Shown here: positions 11,678 to 23,771 of the stretch, piece after piece
How positions within the stretch are numbered: the stretch's first letter is position 1
How the letters are laid out: each line of letters begins with the position of its first letter
Assembly (NCBI GenBank): GCA_964006375.1
Contig: OZ023266.1
Coordinates: 67,981,403 to 68,045,402, forward strand
Length of the DNA: 64,000 bases
Source: Tillus elongatus
Lineage: Eukaryota > Arthropoda > Insecta > Coleoptera > Cleridae
Direction: 5' to 3'
Position numbers and translations under genes: made by a program
Notes under the pieces: model-generated
What the model saw: the letters and a program-made list of their open reading frames with translations, nothing else
What the model was told of the DNA's origin: nothing
Databases searched by the model: none

Positions 11678-12835
11678 TACCTATATACCGGAACTGGAGA
11701 ACACATACCTTGACTGTCCAGCAATTTACACTTTGATTAAAATATATAATGAATCACTTCAGTACTTTAGTATAATCTTTGCCTTAATCTAGGGTCTAGG
11801 CCGATTCTCAAAGGACCTAACAAAACACTAAAACACACGTTTCGTGAACAGACACTAAGTAACAAAAAAATAAATGCCATACATAAATGCATTAAGTCAC
11901 AAAACCGGCGTCTCTCACTAGACTAGACGTTCCCTAATAACACTAGCATAACGTATGATTCGAATTCGCGCCACTGACTGCTTGGCAAATCTAACGAACG
12001 CAATGGCAATGTATTTTTTTAGCCACTTTACGTCGACCTTGATAATGAAACCAAATGGTAAATGCCGAATGCACATATGTCTTATGGCGAGTACTGATGT
12101 CACAATCGACACTTGCTGGGTGATATCATTGTTTTATAAATAGACATACACTAAGTTGTACCTGTATTTCCGTTTATTTGAAGTTATTTATGGTATTAAG
12201 ATAATACGGTTTTATGTATATATTGTTGATATCTTAATTGAAAATAACATAATATGACTGGAATTGCAACTGATTTCACCGCTGATAACTAAACTTTTAT
12301 AAGAAGGAGGTGGAGTACCTATACCTGCCGCTGCATTGTTCATGATTATTTATTACCCGTAAAACCATGTTATTATACAGTTCAATGAAACGGTTATCCG
12401 TTTTTATGATCAATAGTAGGACTATCAAATATTCATTGGTTCACTACTCATTAAAAGTTAAAAATATGCCGCTATTGTATTCTTTAATAGAGCGTGGGTC
12501 ATTTTAACAACAAAAGATAGCAACAAAAATGTTATTTTTACCATTGGCCCGAATACGTATAAAACTGCCATTTTTGACTTATTTTGGAGTGTAAGTACGT
12601 CACTGACCCTCTGTAAGATTCAAAACGTTGATAGGATTAGTGGTGAAAGAGCTTGAGAAGTTTCAAAGTAAAGTAGCTGATCGTTTTAATATATTATCTA
12701 TATTGACAAATGGGTAAAAACTTCTCAAATAACATATCTGGTAAAAGTTATAATAGAGTCGCGCAAAATCTTACCAAATGTGTTATTGAACAATTAAACC
12801 CCACAAAATAATAATAATAATAATAATAAAATCTC
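11677..12835. other. Intronic sequence, nothing recognised
   Basis: AT-rich with a short (AAT)n run at about 12810-12828. No supported gene or element. Confidence 0.4.
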
Positions 12836-13158
12836 GGGACGCAGCAAGTGCGTTATGGTAGTGAATTGTCATAAAAATGTTTTTAATAGGAAATATAATA
12901 TTTTTTTTAAGAAAGCTTGCATCAAATTTGGTTACCACTATAACCTATATAGGAGCAACAATGTACCATATTTCATTAAAATAACTTTATTGTTTGACAA
13001 TATACAAAAATATTCCGAAAATAAACCTAAAATGTGCCCAAAAACTGGTTTCCTGGCCAACGAACCTTAGGTTAATAGTAAATTAAGCTATCGAAAGAAA
13101 TGTTTTTTGAAAAATCGCTACCATAACGCAGTTGCTGAGTCCCGAATTTATTTTCTTA
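12836..13158. mobile_element. Complete short TIR element (MITE-like), copy A
   Basis: The left end gggacgcagcaagtgcgtta and right end (reverse complement of gcagttgctgagtcccgaat) form inverted repeats extending about 35-40 bp into the element. Length is about 320 bp with no coding capacity. A close relative of the same length lies at 14602-14914, so this is a defined non-autonomous family. Target duplication is not clear. Confidence 0.8.
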
Positions 13159-13480
13159 CAAACATGCATTATCTTTTGATGGAAAATGCAAAAATGGTAA
13201 TACTATAAGGCGTGTTCGATTGGGAAAAAAATGCATCAGCAGCGACTTATGGGCCACCTGTGATTGTAAAAATAATTTTATAAGATGCAACTCCAGACAT
13301 CGTATAATTAACATATAATTTTTTTATCATATCTTGTATAATAATGGATATTTTGAGCTTTGCCCTAGAAATGCGTCACCCTGTATATATGAAAACAGAT
13401 AAACACTGAAACTAACCCGGATATGCGTTCTATGGGGCCTACTTCGCGCTCATTAAGGAAATATTTTCAAAATTCAAAAG
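13159..13480. repeat. Dispersed repeat, inverted relative to 1.9-2.3 kb
   Basis: Contains gacttatgggccacc at 13245, also present at 15028 and, in reverse complement, near 2240. A cgtcaccctgtatat phrase at 13375 matches the vicinity of 2105 in reverse complement. Confidence 0.65.
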
Positions 13481-14440
13481 TCACTAAAAATGTATCCAAC
13501 TCTATGAGTAAAATTGTGATTGCCAAAAAAAAATATGATTGTAAGAAGAAGAGCATGTCTACATTTGTATTACAAATGTCAGAAAACAAAATACTTATTT
13601 ACATGTCACTTTGAAAGTAGATCTTACATTTATCAAAATAATTTGTCAGTTGAATATGACATGTACTGTTGCCGTGGACTTTCATTGTGGACTATTGTAT
13701 TACGCCTTATAAAAATCTTGTTGTTTTTTGGAGTACGAAAGCTTATTTTACTGTAAAAACATTTTTCCATCCCTTAACATGAAATGGTTTTCGTTTCATT
13801 TGACGTTGTTTCATTATAGCGTCACAGTAGGTTTTAGAATCTAGAAATTATTCTATTTTGTGTGAGTTTTTTCGTTGCATACCTGTAATAAATTGTATTT
13901 TCCTTTAATTATAAATGATAATTTTAAGTTAATTCCTATATTTTCTGTGCACAATGTGTTGAACGGATGCGAAACGGGAGAAGGAAATTTCATTTAAAGT
14001 TAAAATGACGAAGATAACTTTATTCCAGGTACGAGCGTTGTTTCCATTTTTTCAATATTAATAACATTCATAGGTAAATTAGCAGATTAGCGTATTGTTC
14101 GTTTAAAAAAAAAATAATTCAGAAACATGCTTAGAGGAACCCCTTTATGCATTAACCATCGGACAAATGCTGTGATCTCAACTCCACAATACAGTTAAGA
14201 GACCTAAAGTCAATTTGAGATTCTGTGCAAGGTAAACATGTTACAACGGAGCTAGAAATGCAAACTGTAAAAAACTAAGCTTGCAGAAGTCCATAGAAAT
14301 GAGAAACTACTTACCAACACCGTTTTTCCATAAAAAAACTTCCACATTGCACAATTGAAAAAAAAAACGCTACATAATAAGCGTAATCTGATTCCTTAAA
14401 ATTAAATAAATAACTGAAATGCAAATAATTTAATAAAATA
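13481..14440. other. Intronic sequence, nothing recognised
   Basis: AT-rich. No supported gene. A weak similarity to the foldback element is suggested near 14170-14260 but not firm. Confidence 0.4.
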
Positions 14441-14601
14441 AAGAACAACGAAGATTGTAGCTGAAACTTAAGGCTTTTTAACCTATTTTATGACATTTAC
14501 GCTGTATAGCCGTTCATGTAAGTTCTCCATCTAGAACATGTCAATTTTGACGTTTAGAAGCGCGCCTTTTTTCACGTTTCAAGAATAAAAACTTAAAACT
14601 C

Positions 14602-14914
14602 TGGACGCAGCAAGTGCGTAATGGTAGTGAATTTTCATAAAAATGTTTTTAATAGCAAATATGTTTTTTTTAAGAAAGCAGGCACCAAATTTGGTTACCT
14701 GTATAATCTATATATTAGAAACAATGTGCCATGTTTTATCAAAATAACTTTATTGTTTGATAATGTACAAACATTTCCGAAAGTAAACTTAAATTGTTCC
14801 CGAAAAAACTGGTTTTCTGGTCAACCTTATAGGTTAATAGCAAATTGATTCAAAATTTAAAGCATTTAATGAAAATTCGCTACCATAACGCACTTGCTGC
14901 GTCCCGAATTTCTT
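14602..14914. mobile_element. Complete short TIR element (MITE-like), copy B
   Basis: Begins tggacgcagcaagtgcgtaa and ends with cataacgcacttgctgcgtc followed by ccgaat. The arms pair over about 40 bp. The interior is about 75-80 percent like copy A by eye (shared phrases such as caaatttggttacc and ataactttattgtttga). Confidence 0.85.
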
Positions 14915-15745
14915 TTCTTACAAAGATGTATTATATTTTGATGGAAAATGCAAAAATGCAACAACATAGGGCGTGTTCGATTAAAAAAATTCACTAAAAA
15001 AAAAGAAAATTTGAATCACCAACGACTTATGGGCCACCCTGTAATTGTGGAAATATTTTTTAAGATGTAGCTTAAGACACCCTACAATTAATGTATACAA
15101 CTTTTTTTCGTAACTTGCATAATAACGGATATATTGCGCTTTAATGATTTTTTACGAAAATTCGACAAAAATGATATACCATTAAACGATAAAATCTATA
15201 GCCAACACTACTGCTAAAGCATCAGAGAAGGGGTCTATTTGAAATGAATTTTCTGGCAATATTTTAGTAAAATGAAGGACAATGACGATTGAAACTAAGA
15301 GTTCAGGCTTTGTAAAACATTATTCTTGAGACATTTTCCTTCCATAGATCATATTAATTTCAGGTTCATTGCCTAAATATTAACAATTTTGACGTTTAAA
15401 ATCGTGACTTTGACGTTTTTAGGAAAACCCAAATTTATTTTTATTTAAATGCCTGTAACTGGATTTTGTCCTTTAACCTACAGCGCTAAATTTTGGTAGG
15501 TAGCTTACCTATAATGATATAAACCCGTGTACCAAATTTCGTTGCCCTTACTTTGTTAATTCTGGAGATATAAAAAAAATTCGATTTGTTTCAAAAGAAA
15601 ACACAAAATTTTCCGGGAAAACCTCGGCGGATTTTCCTGGCTAACGAACTTATCCAAGCCACTCGCGAAAGGAAGGTACTCACCTAATTTTATCAAAATC
15701 GGTCTATTATTTTTTTAGTTATAGGTGTGACACATAAATATTATA

Positions 15746-15820
<75 letters not shown>

Positions 15821-16256
15821 ATATTAAGTCTGAAACCGACCTCGGATTTGGGTTCCAGGGGTCCTAAATAGCGCTCATTTGAATAAATTTTTTCAAAATT
15901 CAAAAGTCGAGATCTCCTCATTAGTGAATTTTTTTAAAGAAAATTCACTAAAAAGCTCATAACTTTGTTTTATTTTAACTTATATATTCAAATTTTGCTG
16001 CATGGTTTTCTTTTTATGATATAAACCTTCGCACCAAATATGGTTGCCCTAACTTTGTTATTTCCGAGATATAAAAATATTCCGAAAGAAAATTTTCCGG
16101 GAAAAACTACACATAAAACATATAAAGTCTGAAACCGACCTCGGATTTGGGTTCCATGGGTCCCAAATAGCGCTCATTTGAAGAAATTTTTTCAAAATTC
16201 AAAAGTCGGGATCTCCTCATTAGTGAATTTTTTAAAGAAAATTCACTAATAACAAT
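14915..16256. repeat. Compound TIR-family region with embedded TA tract and partial tandem copies
   Basis: Holds the family blocks in order: the tctgatgctt phrase (15210-15300, inverted), aaaatcggtctattatt (15700), a (TA)n tract at 15749-15816, then gaaaccgacctcggatttgg with agatctcctcattagtgaat. The last block is repeated at 16130-16250 after a second interior segment, so two partial copies lie in tandem. Non-coding. Confidence 0.8.
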
Positions 16257-16261
16257 TACAG

Positions 16262-16560
16262 CCCAAAATCAACAGCAGGGGAGTCGAGTAAGACCAAGAG
16301 CACAACCCAATAAGGATGCTGCGCAGGAAAATCAGCCAGCGTTCACCCAGATGGGCTTACGAAGACGGCGTATGAAATAGATTATGGATATCAATGAAAC
16401 AGTTATGCGCATTTACTACAGAGTAACGCAACTCGGACAACTGACGACCGGATATAGGCAACAACTTCACACCGAATTTCTGAGAATGTACCAACTCATA
16501 CAAATGACTTAACAGAGAGTATCGGATCACCATAGTAAACAAACTCCCCACCAAAAAGTC
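16262..16560 (+). pseudogene. N-terminal fragment of a restriction-like-endonuclease LINE
   Basis: Translation gives INETVMRIYYRVTQLGQL, then GYRQQLHTEFLRMYQL, with a stop and then QRVSDHHSKQ. This resembles the region upstream of RT in R2/R4-type retrotransposons, and RT and endonuclease parts of such an element lie downstream at 17160-18625. Probably the same original insertion, separated by later sequence. Confidence 0.55.
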
Positions 16561-16649
16561 TTAGACTTGCGCAGGGAGAGCTTAAATGTACATATACACA
16601 AGGGATACCACCCATAGCTCATCAGAAGTCGGGGCCTTTCCACATTGAA

Positions 16650-16738
16650 AAAAAGCAGACTGTCTGAATACGGTACTCGAACCCACGACCTCCTAGAGGT
16701 TACTCGCCTCGCGAACTGAGCTGTTTGGTCTGTCTTTT
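16650..16738 (-). repeat. tRNA-like sequence, probable SINE head
   Basis: On the minus strand it carries an A-box-like AGCTCAGTTCGCGAGGCG and a B-box-like GGTCGTGGGTTCGAGTACCG with the spacing of a tRNA. It differs from the other SINE family in this window. A functional tRNA is unlikely, because the acceptor arms do not pair convincingly. Confidence 0.55.
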
Positions 16739-16739
16739 G

Positions 16740-16789
<50 letters not shown>

Positions 16790-16821
16790 GTTATTATTAT
16801 TATTATTAATATTAATATTAA

Positions 16822-16852
<31 letters not shown>

Positions 16853-16856
16853 TAAT
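16739..16856. repeat. (TTA)n microsatellite with interruptions
   Basis: About 115 bp of TTA/ATT trinucleotides interrupted by ttg and taa variants. Confidence 0.95.
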
Positions 16857-17159
16857 AACATCCGGATATGACAATATAGACTTAATAGAGTGCATGTCTG
16901 ATAATAGCTCTGCCATAGACACGAATTATAAACATGATTTATCTTACTGGATACTATCCCTTAGCATTTAAGAAGGCTGCGGTTGTTGCAATTGTAAGCT
17001 GACAACACCGCCTCTTCCTAAACACGCAGCCTGTAGTGTCCCTTGTTGTTGTTGGTCTCGGTAGTAGAAGGGACAAGGGTAACCAGGTAGTGCGAGATGG
17101 GTTGAAGAGGTGCATCAGTCCGCGACGTATGTAAACATTATAAATCATAATAATAATAA

Positions 17160-18625
17160 TAAGACGCCATGAAAAATTGGAGGATCAATGTACACATTTC
17201 GAATAACAATCTCGGTCAGGTTAAGATTCGTACGGGTTTCTTTCAGGGCGATTCCCTATCACCTCTCTGGTTCTGCGTGACCATGAATCCGATATCTAAG
17301 CTCCTCCAGCAGACCGAAGTTGAATAAAAACCTGATGAGTCTCAGAATAGGAAAATCTCTCGCTTATATATACATAGACGACATGAAGTTATATGCAGAC
17401 AGTATATCTCGTCTCCAAAGGCTAATCCATGTTGTTGAGAAATTCAGTGGTGACGCAATATGTCCTTCAGTTAAGACAAATATGCCACAGTTGAGATCAG
17501 AATTGGATATATAAGAGACACACCCCAGGACATGACTGGAATCTCGCCCTTGAAAACAGACCAAACCTATAGGTACCTGTCCATAGCGCAGAATCGCGCA
17601 CTAAATCATACCAAAGTAAAAGAAGAATTCAAGCGCAAATACCTGAAACCGCTAGGCTATACCATCACTTATTTATTCCTTCGGCATACTGAACTGGAGT
17701 GATACAGATTTGGCCGAACTGGATAGATTTACAAGAGTCAGGCTTACCAAGTTCTACTATCACCACCATCCTTTCACCGCTATGACTAACCAATCGTTAA
17801 TACTTCGGTCAACTCAGCACAGAGGGAGAATCGATTGCGTCCTGGAAAGCAAAGGAGCTTAATGGCAGATATCCAAACCATTTGGAGTCGCAGGGAGTTG
17901 ATATATCGGTCTCTTTAATGTGGCTAAGAAACGGGTATCTACATCCGGAAACAGAAGGCTTCCTTATGGCTATTGAGGATAGAATTCTACCAACTAATAA
18001 CTATCTAAAGTACGTAGTAAAACAACAAGTCGTGGATAAATGCAGGAAATGCGGCAATGTTGGGGAAACAATAGAGCATATCTTAGATGGATGCTCCACC
18101 TTATCCACCAATGCTTATCTAGGCAGGCATAACCAACTAGCCACGATAATTAACCAACAAATAGTCATGAAGCATCTTTTGCTAGACAATACTTGTCCAC
18201 CTTATTATAAGTATATCCCCCCCCCCCCGTGCTAGAATCAAAAGACTTTCTCTTGTACTGGGACCATCCCATAATGACTAATCGCACGGTCGACTACAAT
18301 AGACCCGACATAGTGCTGATCGACAGGCTTCGTCATAGACATCGCTGTACTTCTCTCACGCGATGTGAAGAGAACAAAAACCGAGAAGATTACAAAATAT
18401 GAAAACTTAGCTATTGAAATAAAGCGTATGTGGTAACTAACTAATGTCACTACAGTAGCTTTTGTAATTTTATCGGAAGGAATCATCAGTAAAACGTTCT
18501 CCAGGAATCTGGAAAAACTTCCGCACCACATACTGCTACTCGTACAAAACCGGTGCAACTTCAGACTTGCCGCATTCGTCCGAAAATTGTTAAACCACGA
18601 AGGATAAACTAAACTGTTTTCCTGC
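17160..18625 (+). pseudogene. R2/R4-like LINE: RT plus restriction-like endonuclease, broken
   Basis: The RT part reads VKIRTGFFQGDSLSPLWFC (motif B), then after a frameshift SLAYIYIDDMKLYADS (motif C, YIDD). Near 18040-18100 is a Cys-His motif CRKCGNVGETIEHILDGC. After a run of C (18219-18230) the frame changes and gives LYWDHPIMTNRTVDYNRPD followed by IVLID, the conserved PD...D region of the restriction-like endonuclease. An EIKRMW-like segment lies near 18415-18435. At least three frameshifts or stops. The order RT, CCHC-like motif, endonuclease is diagnostic of the restriction-like-endonuclease LINE group, which encodes its endonuclease after the RT. Confidence 0.8.
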
Positions 18626-19153
<528 letters not shown>

Positions 19154-19170
19154 TTATTTATTTATATATA

Positions 19171-19175
19171 CACAT
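19171..19175. other. Target-site duplication CACAT (left)
   Basis: CACAT directly abuts the left LTR at 19176. The same 5 bp follow the right LTR at 25699-25703. Five bp is usual for BEL/Pao integrase. Confidence 0.9.
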
Positions 19176-19381
19176 TGTTTGGTATAAAGAAAAGTGGACT
19201 GTATGTGATGTGAAACTGGTATTTATTATCAACCCTTTTCCTCGTTTGAGGAATACAATTTATGGGGATGTTGAACGTTCGCCTGCTCTGCCGATACTGA
19301 CTTTACTAATATGTCATGTCTCTTGATACTATTCACTATTGCAGTGGAGCGGCTGTTAACTATTGCAATGAAGCGGCAACA
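19176..19381 (-). repeat. 3' LTR of BEL element (206 bp)
   Basis: Identical by eye to the other LTR, apart from a 24-bp extra segment near 19340-19365, where a ctattgca...aagcgg-like unit occurs twice. On the coding strand it starts TGTTGCCGCTTCATTGCAAT. Confidence 0.95.
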
Positions 19382-19395
19382 TGCCCCCCTACGTT
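19382..19395 (-). other. Polypurine tract next to 3' LTR
   Basis: The coding strand reads CGTAGGGGGGCA directly before the LTR, the expected position for priming plus-strand DNA synthesis. Confidence 0.75.
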
Positions 19396-19652
19396 GAAAG
19401 CTCTAGCATTTCAAAAACAATTAATTGAAGTACAAAGTGTGTTTCACAAACAGAAAATAAACATAGTTAATACAATTAATGAATGACAGACATATTAAAC
19501 ATCAAAGCATAATATTAAAATTGTAAAAATAACGTAAAGTTCATTGAAAAATAAATAAACAAATATTCATGTGGATATGAGTCCGTAATGGACCGGTCTT
19601 GCACAAGTGATACACTCAACGTTCACTAAACTTTCCTTGAAAGTGTTTGATA

Positions 19653-22600
19653 TCACTTACTTACAGTTGGTAAAGGGCACAGTTTGGAAAAAGCACGTTT
19701 GATGATGTCCGTGCTGGTCTTCACAGTGGCGACTCTCGTTTCAGCATCCTGTCCGGGATGAACCTCGACGATTCTACCCATCTTCCAAGACAGAGGAGGT
19801 TGGCCATTTGCTTTTACTACAACTAGATCTCCGACCTTGAGTTGATTGCCCTTAGTTGATAACCATTTTGTTCGTACTTGCAATTCTGACAGATATTCTT
19901 TCTGCCAGCGTGTCCAAAAGTGTTGAAGAATGTACTGAATTTTCTGGAACTGGTCTAATCGATTTGAAATAGATGTAAGATATGGATCAGGCAGTGAAAC
20001 CAGCGATCTTCCTATCAGGAAATGAGCGGGGGTTAAAGGGTCAAGGTCGTTGGGGTCACTTGATAGAGGGGAAATAGGTCGGGAATTTAGGACTGATTCT
20101 ATCTGTATTAACAAAGTAAACATTTCTTCAAAGGTTAGGTACGTATTGCCCATCACTCTTTTCATGTGATGTTTGACTGATTTAACGCTAGCCTCCCAAA
20201 GTCCTCCAAAGTGAGGCGATTGAGGCGGTATAAAATGCCAGTCGATTTCCATGTCAGATGCCGATTGAACAATATGATCACAATTTGTTTTAATAAACCT
20301 TGCAAGTTCTCTTAGTTCATTACGAGCGCCAAGAAAGTTAGTACCGTTGTCAGAGTATATATGAAGTGGCTTACCTCTGCGTCCACAGAATCTTCTCAGT
20401 GCAAGTAAGAAAGAATTGGTTGTCAAGTCTGACACTAGCTCCAAATGTAAAGCTTTTGTAGAAAAACATATGAACAAAGCTATGTAAGTTTTTATGAGCT
20501 TGGGAGCACGTCCTTTTCTGTCTTTGATAAGTACTGGACCTGCGTAGTCGACACCAGTAACAGAAAATGGAAAAGAAGGTTCAATACGGGACCTTGGCAA
20601 ATTTCCCATTTTTGGGTGAATGTCACGAGGTGAATTACGAAAACATGTGATGCAATTATGAACAATCTGTCGGGCTAAATTTCTGCCTCCTAGAGGCCAG
20701 AATCGTTCTCGGAGAGAACACAAAAGTTGCTGTGGACCTGCATGAAGTAGACGTATGTGTTCTCTAGTAAATAAGAGTTTCGTGAGACGATGGTCTTTAG
20801 GCAGAATTAAGGGGTGTTTTTTATCATATGAATAAATGCTTGAATTCGTAAGTCTTCCTCCCACTCGAAGCAAGCCATCACAATCCAGAAAAGGATTTAG
20901 TTTTGCCAGCTTGTTTAACTTATGGGTGCTACTATTTTTAATGGAAATAATTTCCGATTCGAAAGCTTCAGCTTGTGCCATCTTGACAAGCGTCTTCTGG
21001 GCCTGCTGAATTTCTTGGACCGTGATAGAATCAACCTTTCTTTGTATCACTGAAGAGCGGCAATTTTGCTTGAATCGCATACAATATGCAATTATCCTTT
21101 CCAACTTAGAAAGATCTGAATATAGGTCGAAGATGTCATTAGCAACGGTTGTTGTCAGAGAGGATAATTCAGCCCTTTTTAGTTCAGGCAGCTCGTTTGC
21201 GGAAATATGCTCTTGTGTTGGCCACTCAGAAGATGACAAAGTCAACCAGGATGGACCAGAAAACCAGATTGTACACTTCGATAAATCTTGAGGAAAAATT
21301 CCTCTGCTAAGCAGGTCTGCAGGATTGGATTTTGTCGGCACATGTTTCCAAATACAATTATGTGTCAAACCTTGAATTTCTGCCACCCGATTAGAAACAA
21401 AAGTCTTGAGTAAGTTGGGTAACGTCTTTAACCATCCTAGGACCACAGTTGAGTCTGACCATAAAACGATTTTGTCAAACAATGTATGCATAGAAATGAT
21501 CACATGGTGCATTAGTCTTGACAAAATTAGAGCTGCGGATAATTCTAACCTTGGAATAGTTATAGTTTTGAGTGGAGATACTCGTGATTTTGCACAAAGA
21601 AGTCTAACAAAGATGTTGCCATCTGGATCTGTAGATCTTACATACAGGCATCCACCATACGCTAATGTGCTAGCGTCTGCGAATCCATGAAGCTCAATGC
21701 TAACAGGGTTTTGGCATATCACGTGTCTGGGAATTTTGATTTCATTCAAACAATGAAGTTGGTTTCTATATAATAACCACTTTGAACTAATTTTCTGAGG
21801 GACAGGTTCGTCCCACGACACCTTTTCTAGCCAGAGTTCTTGCAAGATTATTTTAGCAATAATCACTGTTGCACACAGGAGGCCAAGTGGATCGAAGATC
21901 TGAGAGGTTTCAGACAGGATTGTTCGTTTGCTTATTACTTTTTCCAAAGGCTGTTTGATGTCGTATACGAAATTATCACCTTTAACAGACCAAACCAGTC
22001 CCAATGTTTTGGTATGACCGTCAGAATCAAGGCATACAATATTGGGATGCATCTCTGATTGGTCGAAATGTCTAAGTATTCCTGGATTATTGGAAATCCA
22101 TTTTCTTAATTTGAAACAACCAAACTCGAGAACCTTGGGTAATGTCTCACATATGTACTTCATTTCTTCTTTGGAGTTAGCCCCAGTTAAGACATCATCA
22201 ACATAGAAGTCTTCACGTATGATCTTAGAGATCTGAGGATGATCTTGTTCACATTCAAAACTCAACTGAAATAAACATCTTATAGAAAGAAAGGGAGCAG
22301 AAGCTGTCCCGTACGTCACAGTGTTCAGCTCAAATGTTTTCAGTGGTTCAGAAGGTGAATCACGCCACAGTATTCTTTGAAGAGGGCGTTGTTTCGGTTC
22401 TATCAGTACTTGTCGATACATTTTCTCAATGTCAGCTGAGATAACGTAAGTATGTTTCCGAAATCTCAAAATTATGGAGAATAAGTCGGATTGTATCGTC
22501 GGTCCAACCATTTGAAGGTCGTTCAATGAAATTCCAGAACTGGAGGATACTGAACCGTCGAAAACAACTCTAAGTGATGTGGTGAGAGAATATTCTTTAA

Positions 22601-23693
22601 GGACTCCATGATGTGGAAGATGAAAGGTATCTGTTATCTCTTGTGACATGGATGGTGACATATGTTTCAATTCTTGATATTCATGGATGAAATTCTTGTA
22701 TCTTTCATATATCTTTGGGTTCATATGAAGCTTTCTTTCTAAATTCAGAAATCTTTTCTTGGCAACATCATAGGAATCACCCAATTTAGTGGTATGTTCC
22801 TTCAAGGGTATAGAAACGATAAAACGACCATTCTCATCTCGTCGATGTGTTTCTTGAAAGTGCCTTTCGCAGGCAGCTTCTTCCTTGGTAACAATTGTAC
22901 TGTTGGGAATTTCTTCGATTTCCCAGAACTTAGCGAGCTGATCAGCAATTGGTAATGTCTTCGAGAAATTGCAGGACATGAGTGCATTATCGTCAGTTTC
23001 ATGCTCAGTAGGACCGGTGACAACCCAACCAAAATGGGTTTTTTGCAACGTGGGACGACCTGGCCCTGCAGAACGTTGACCAATACAAATAGTTTGCCAA
23101 AATTGGCTTGCTCCAAGTAGTATATCAATTTTCCCTGGTGTAGCAAAGTTCTTATCTGCCAAGTTCATATGTGGTGGAATATTCCAGTCGGATGTATCAA
23201 CAGCCGTTGTTGGTATGCAATTAACAATTTCCGGAATAATGAGACAACTTACTGTGATTTGGAACTGAGAGAATTTCGAACTCAATTTGACATAACACTT
23301 CGACTTTATCGTAATTATAGAATTGTTTATTCCAGAAACTCTAAGTTCTATAGGAAAGCGTTCTAGATTGAGTTTGTCAGCAAGTACCTCAGTTATAAAA
23401 TTAGACATACTGCCGGAATCGAGCAATATTCTTGCCGAGTATGAATTTCCCTTGGCATCTAAAACTCTAGCAACTGCAGTGGATAACAATACCATCGCTT
23501 GTCCTGAAGAAATTGCAGAAAAGTTGCCTTCAGCGGGTGGAGCAGAAGGAGCTAGATTAGTGACGACTTTTTTCTCAGTATTATCCCTGTGCAATAGTGT
23601 ATGGTGCCTCGCCCTACATTTTTGACAATTGAACCTAGATTTGCACCTTCCAGTAAAATGACCTTTGGATAAACAATTGTAACACAGATTCAT
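19653..23693 (-). CDS. BEL/Pao Pol (protease, RT, RNase H, integrase)
   Basis: 1346 residues from a Met codon at 23693, in the same frame as upstream Gag, so the true product probably begins in Gag. In order: zinc-knuckle cysteines (CYNCLSKGHFTGRC, residues 4-17); aspartic protease LLDSGS near residue 90; RT with YVDD near 495; RNase H with ELHGFADAS near 670; integrase zinc-binding His and Cys residues near 980-1020; catalytic core D (VDYAGP), D (SDNGTNF) and E (LWEASVKS) near 1047, 1112 and 1165; and a C-terminal DUF5641-like tail GDLVVVKANGQ. Every catalytic residue I looked for is present. The frame is open to its natural stop at 19653. Confidence 0.95.
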   Translation of the reverse strand: MNLCYNCLSKGHFTGRCKSRFNCQKCRARHHTLLHRDNTEKKVVTNLAPSAPPAEGNFSAISSGQAMVLLSTAVARVLDAKGNSYSARILLDSGSMSNFITEVLADKLNLERFPIELRVSGINNSIITIKSKCYVKLSSKFSQFQITVSCLIIPEIVNCIPTTAVDTSDWNIPPHMNLADKNFATPGKIDILLGASQFWQTICIGQRSAGPGRPTLQKTHFGWVVTGPTEHETDDNALMSCNFSKTLPIADQLAKFWEIEEIPNSTIVTKEEAACERHFQETHRRDENGRFIVSIPLKEHTTKLGDSYDVAKKRFLNLERKLHMNPKIYERYKNFIHEYQELKHMSPSMSQEITDTFHLPHHGVLKEYSLTTSLRVVFDGSVSSSSGISLNDLQMVGPTIQSDLFSIILRFRKHTYVISADIEKMYRQVLIEPKQRPLQRILWRDSPSEPLKTFELNTVTYGTASAPFLSIRCLFQLSFECEQDHPQISKIIREDFYVDDVLTGANSKEEMKYICETLPKVLEFGCFKLRKWISNNPGILRHFDQSEMHPNIVCLDSDGHTKTLGLVWSVKGDNFVYDIKQPLEKVISKRTILSETSQIFDPLGLLCATVIIAKIILQELWLEKVSWDEPVPQKISSKWLLYRNQLHCLNEIKIPRHVICQNPVSIELHGFADASTLAYGGCLYVRSTDPDGNIFVRLLCAKSRVSPLKTITIPRLELSAALILSRLMHHVIISMHTLFDKIVLWSDSTVVLGWLKTLPNLLKTFVSNRVAEIQGLTHNCIWKHVPTKSNPADLLSRGIFPQDLSKCTIWFSGPSWLTLSSSEWPTQEHISANELPELKRAELSSLTTTVANDIFDLYSDLSKLERIIAYCMRFKQNCRSSVIQRKVDSITVQEIQQAQKTLVKMAQAEAFESEIISIKNSSTHKLNKLAKLNPFLDCDGLLRVGGRLTNSSIYSYDKKHPLILPKDHRLTKLLFTREHIRLLHAGPQQLLCSLRERFWPLGGRNLARQIVHNCITCFRNSPRDIHPKMGNLPRSRIEPSFPFSVTGVDYAGPVLIKDRKGRAPKLIKTYIALFICFSTKALHLELVSDLTTNSFLLALRRFCGRRGKPLHIYSDNGTNFLGARNELRELARFIKTNCDHIVQSASDMEIDWHFIPPQSPHFGGLWEASVKSVKHHMKRVMGNTYLTFEEMFTLLIQIESVLNSRPISPLSSDPNDLDPLTPAHFLIGRSLVSLPDPYLTSISNRLDQFQKIQYILQHFWTRWQKEYLSELQVRTKWLSTKGNQLKVGDLVVVKANGQPPLSWKMGRIVEVHPGQDAETRVATVKTSTDIIKRAFSKLCPLPTVSK

Positions 23694-23771
23694 TTGTTTT
23701 ACTCTTGATTCTCTGTCTGCAACACTTAGTTTCTTGAATGTATCACAGGAATTTACAAAATGGGATTGCTT

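Noticed and set aside
21022..22058. Plus-strand open frames across the BEL element
   Set aside because: Antisense shadows of Pol; no independent protein features.
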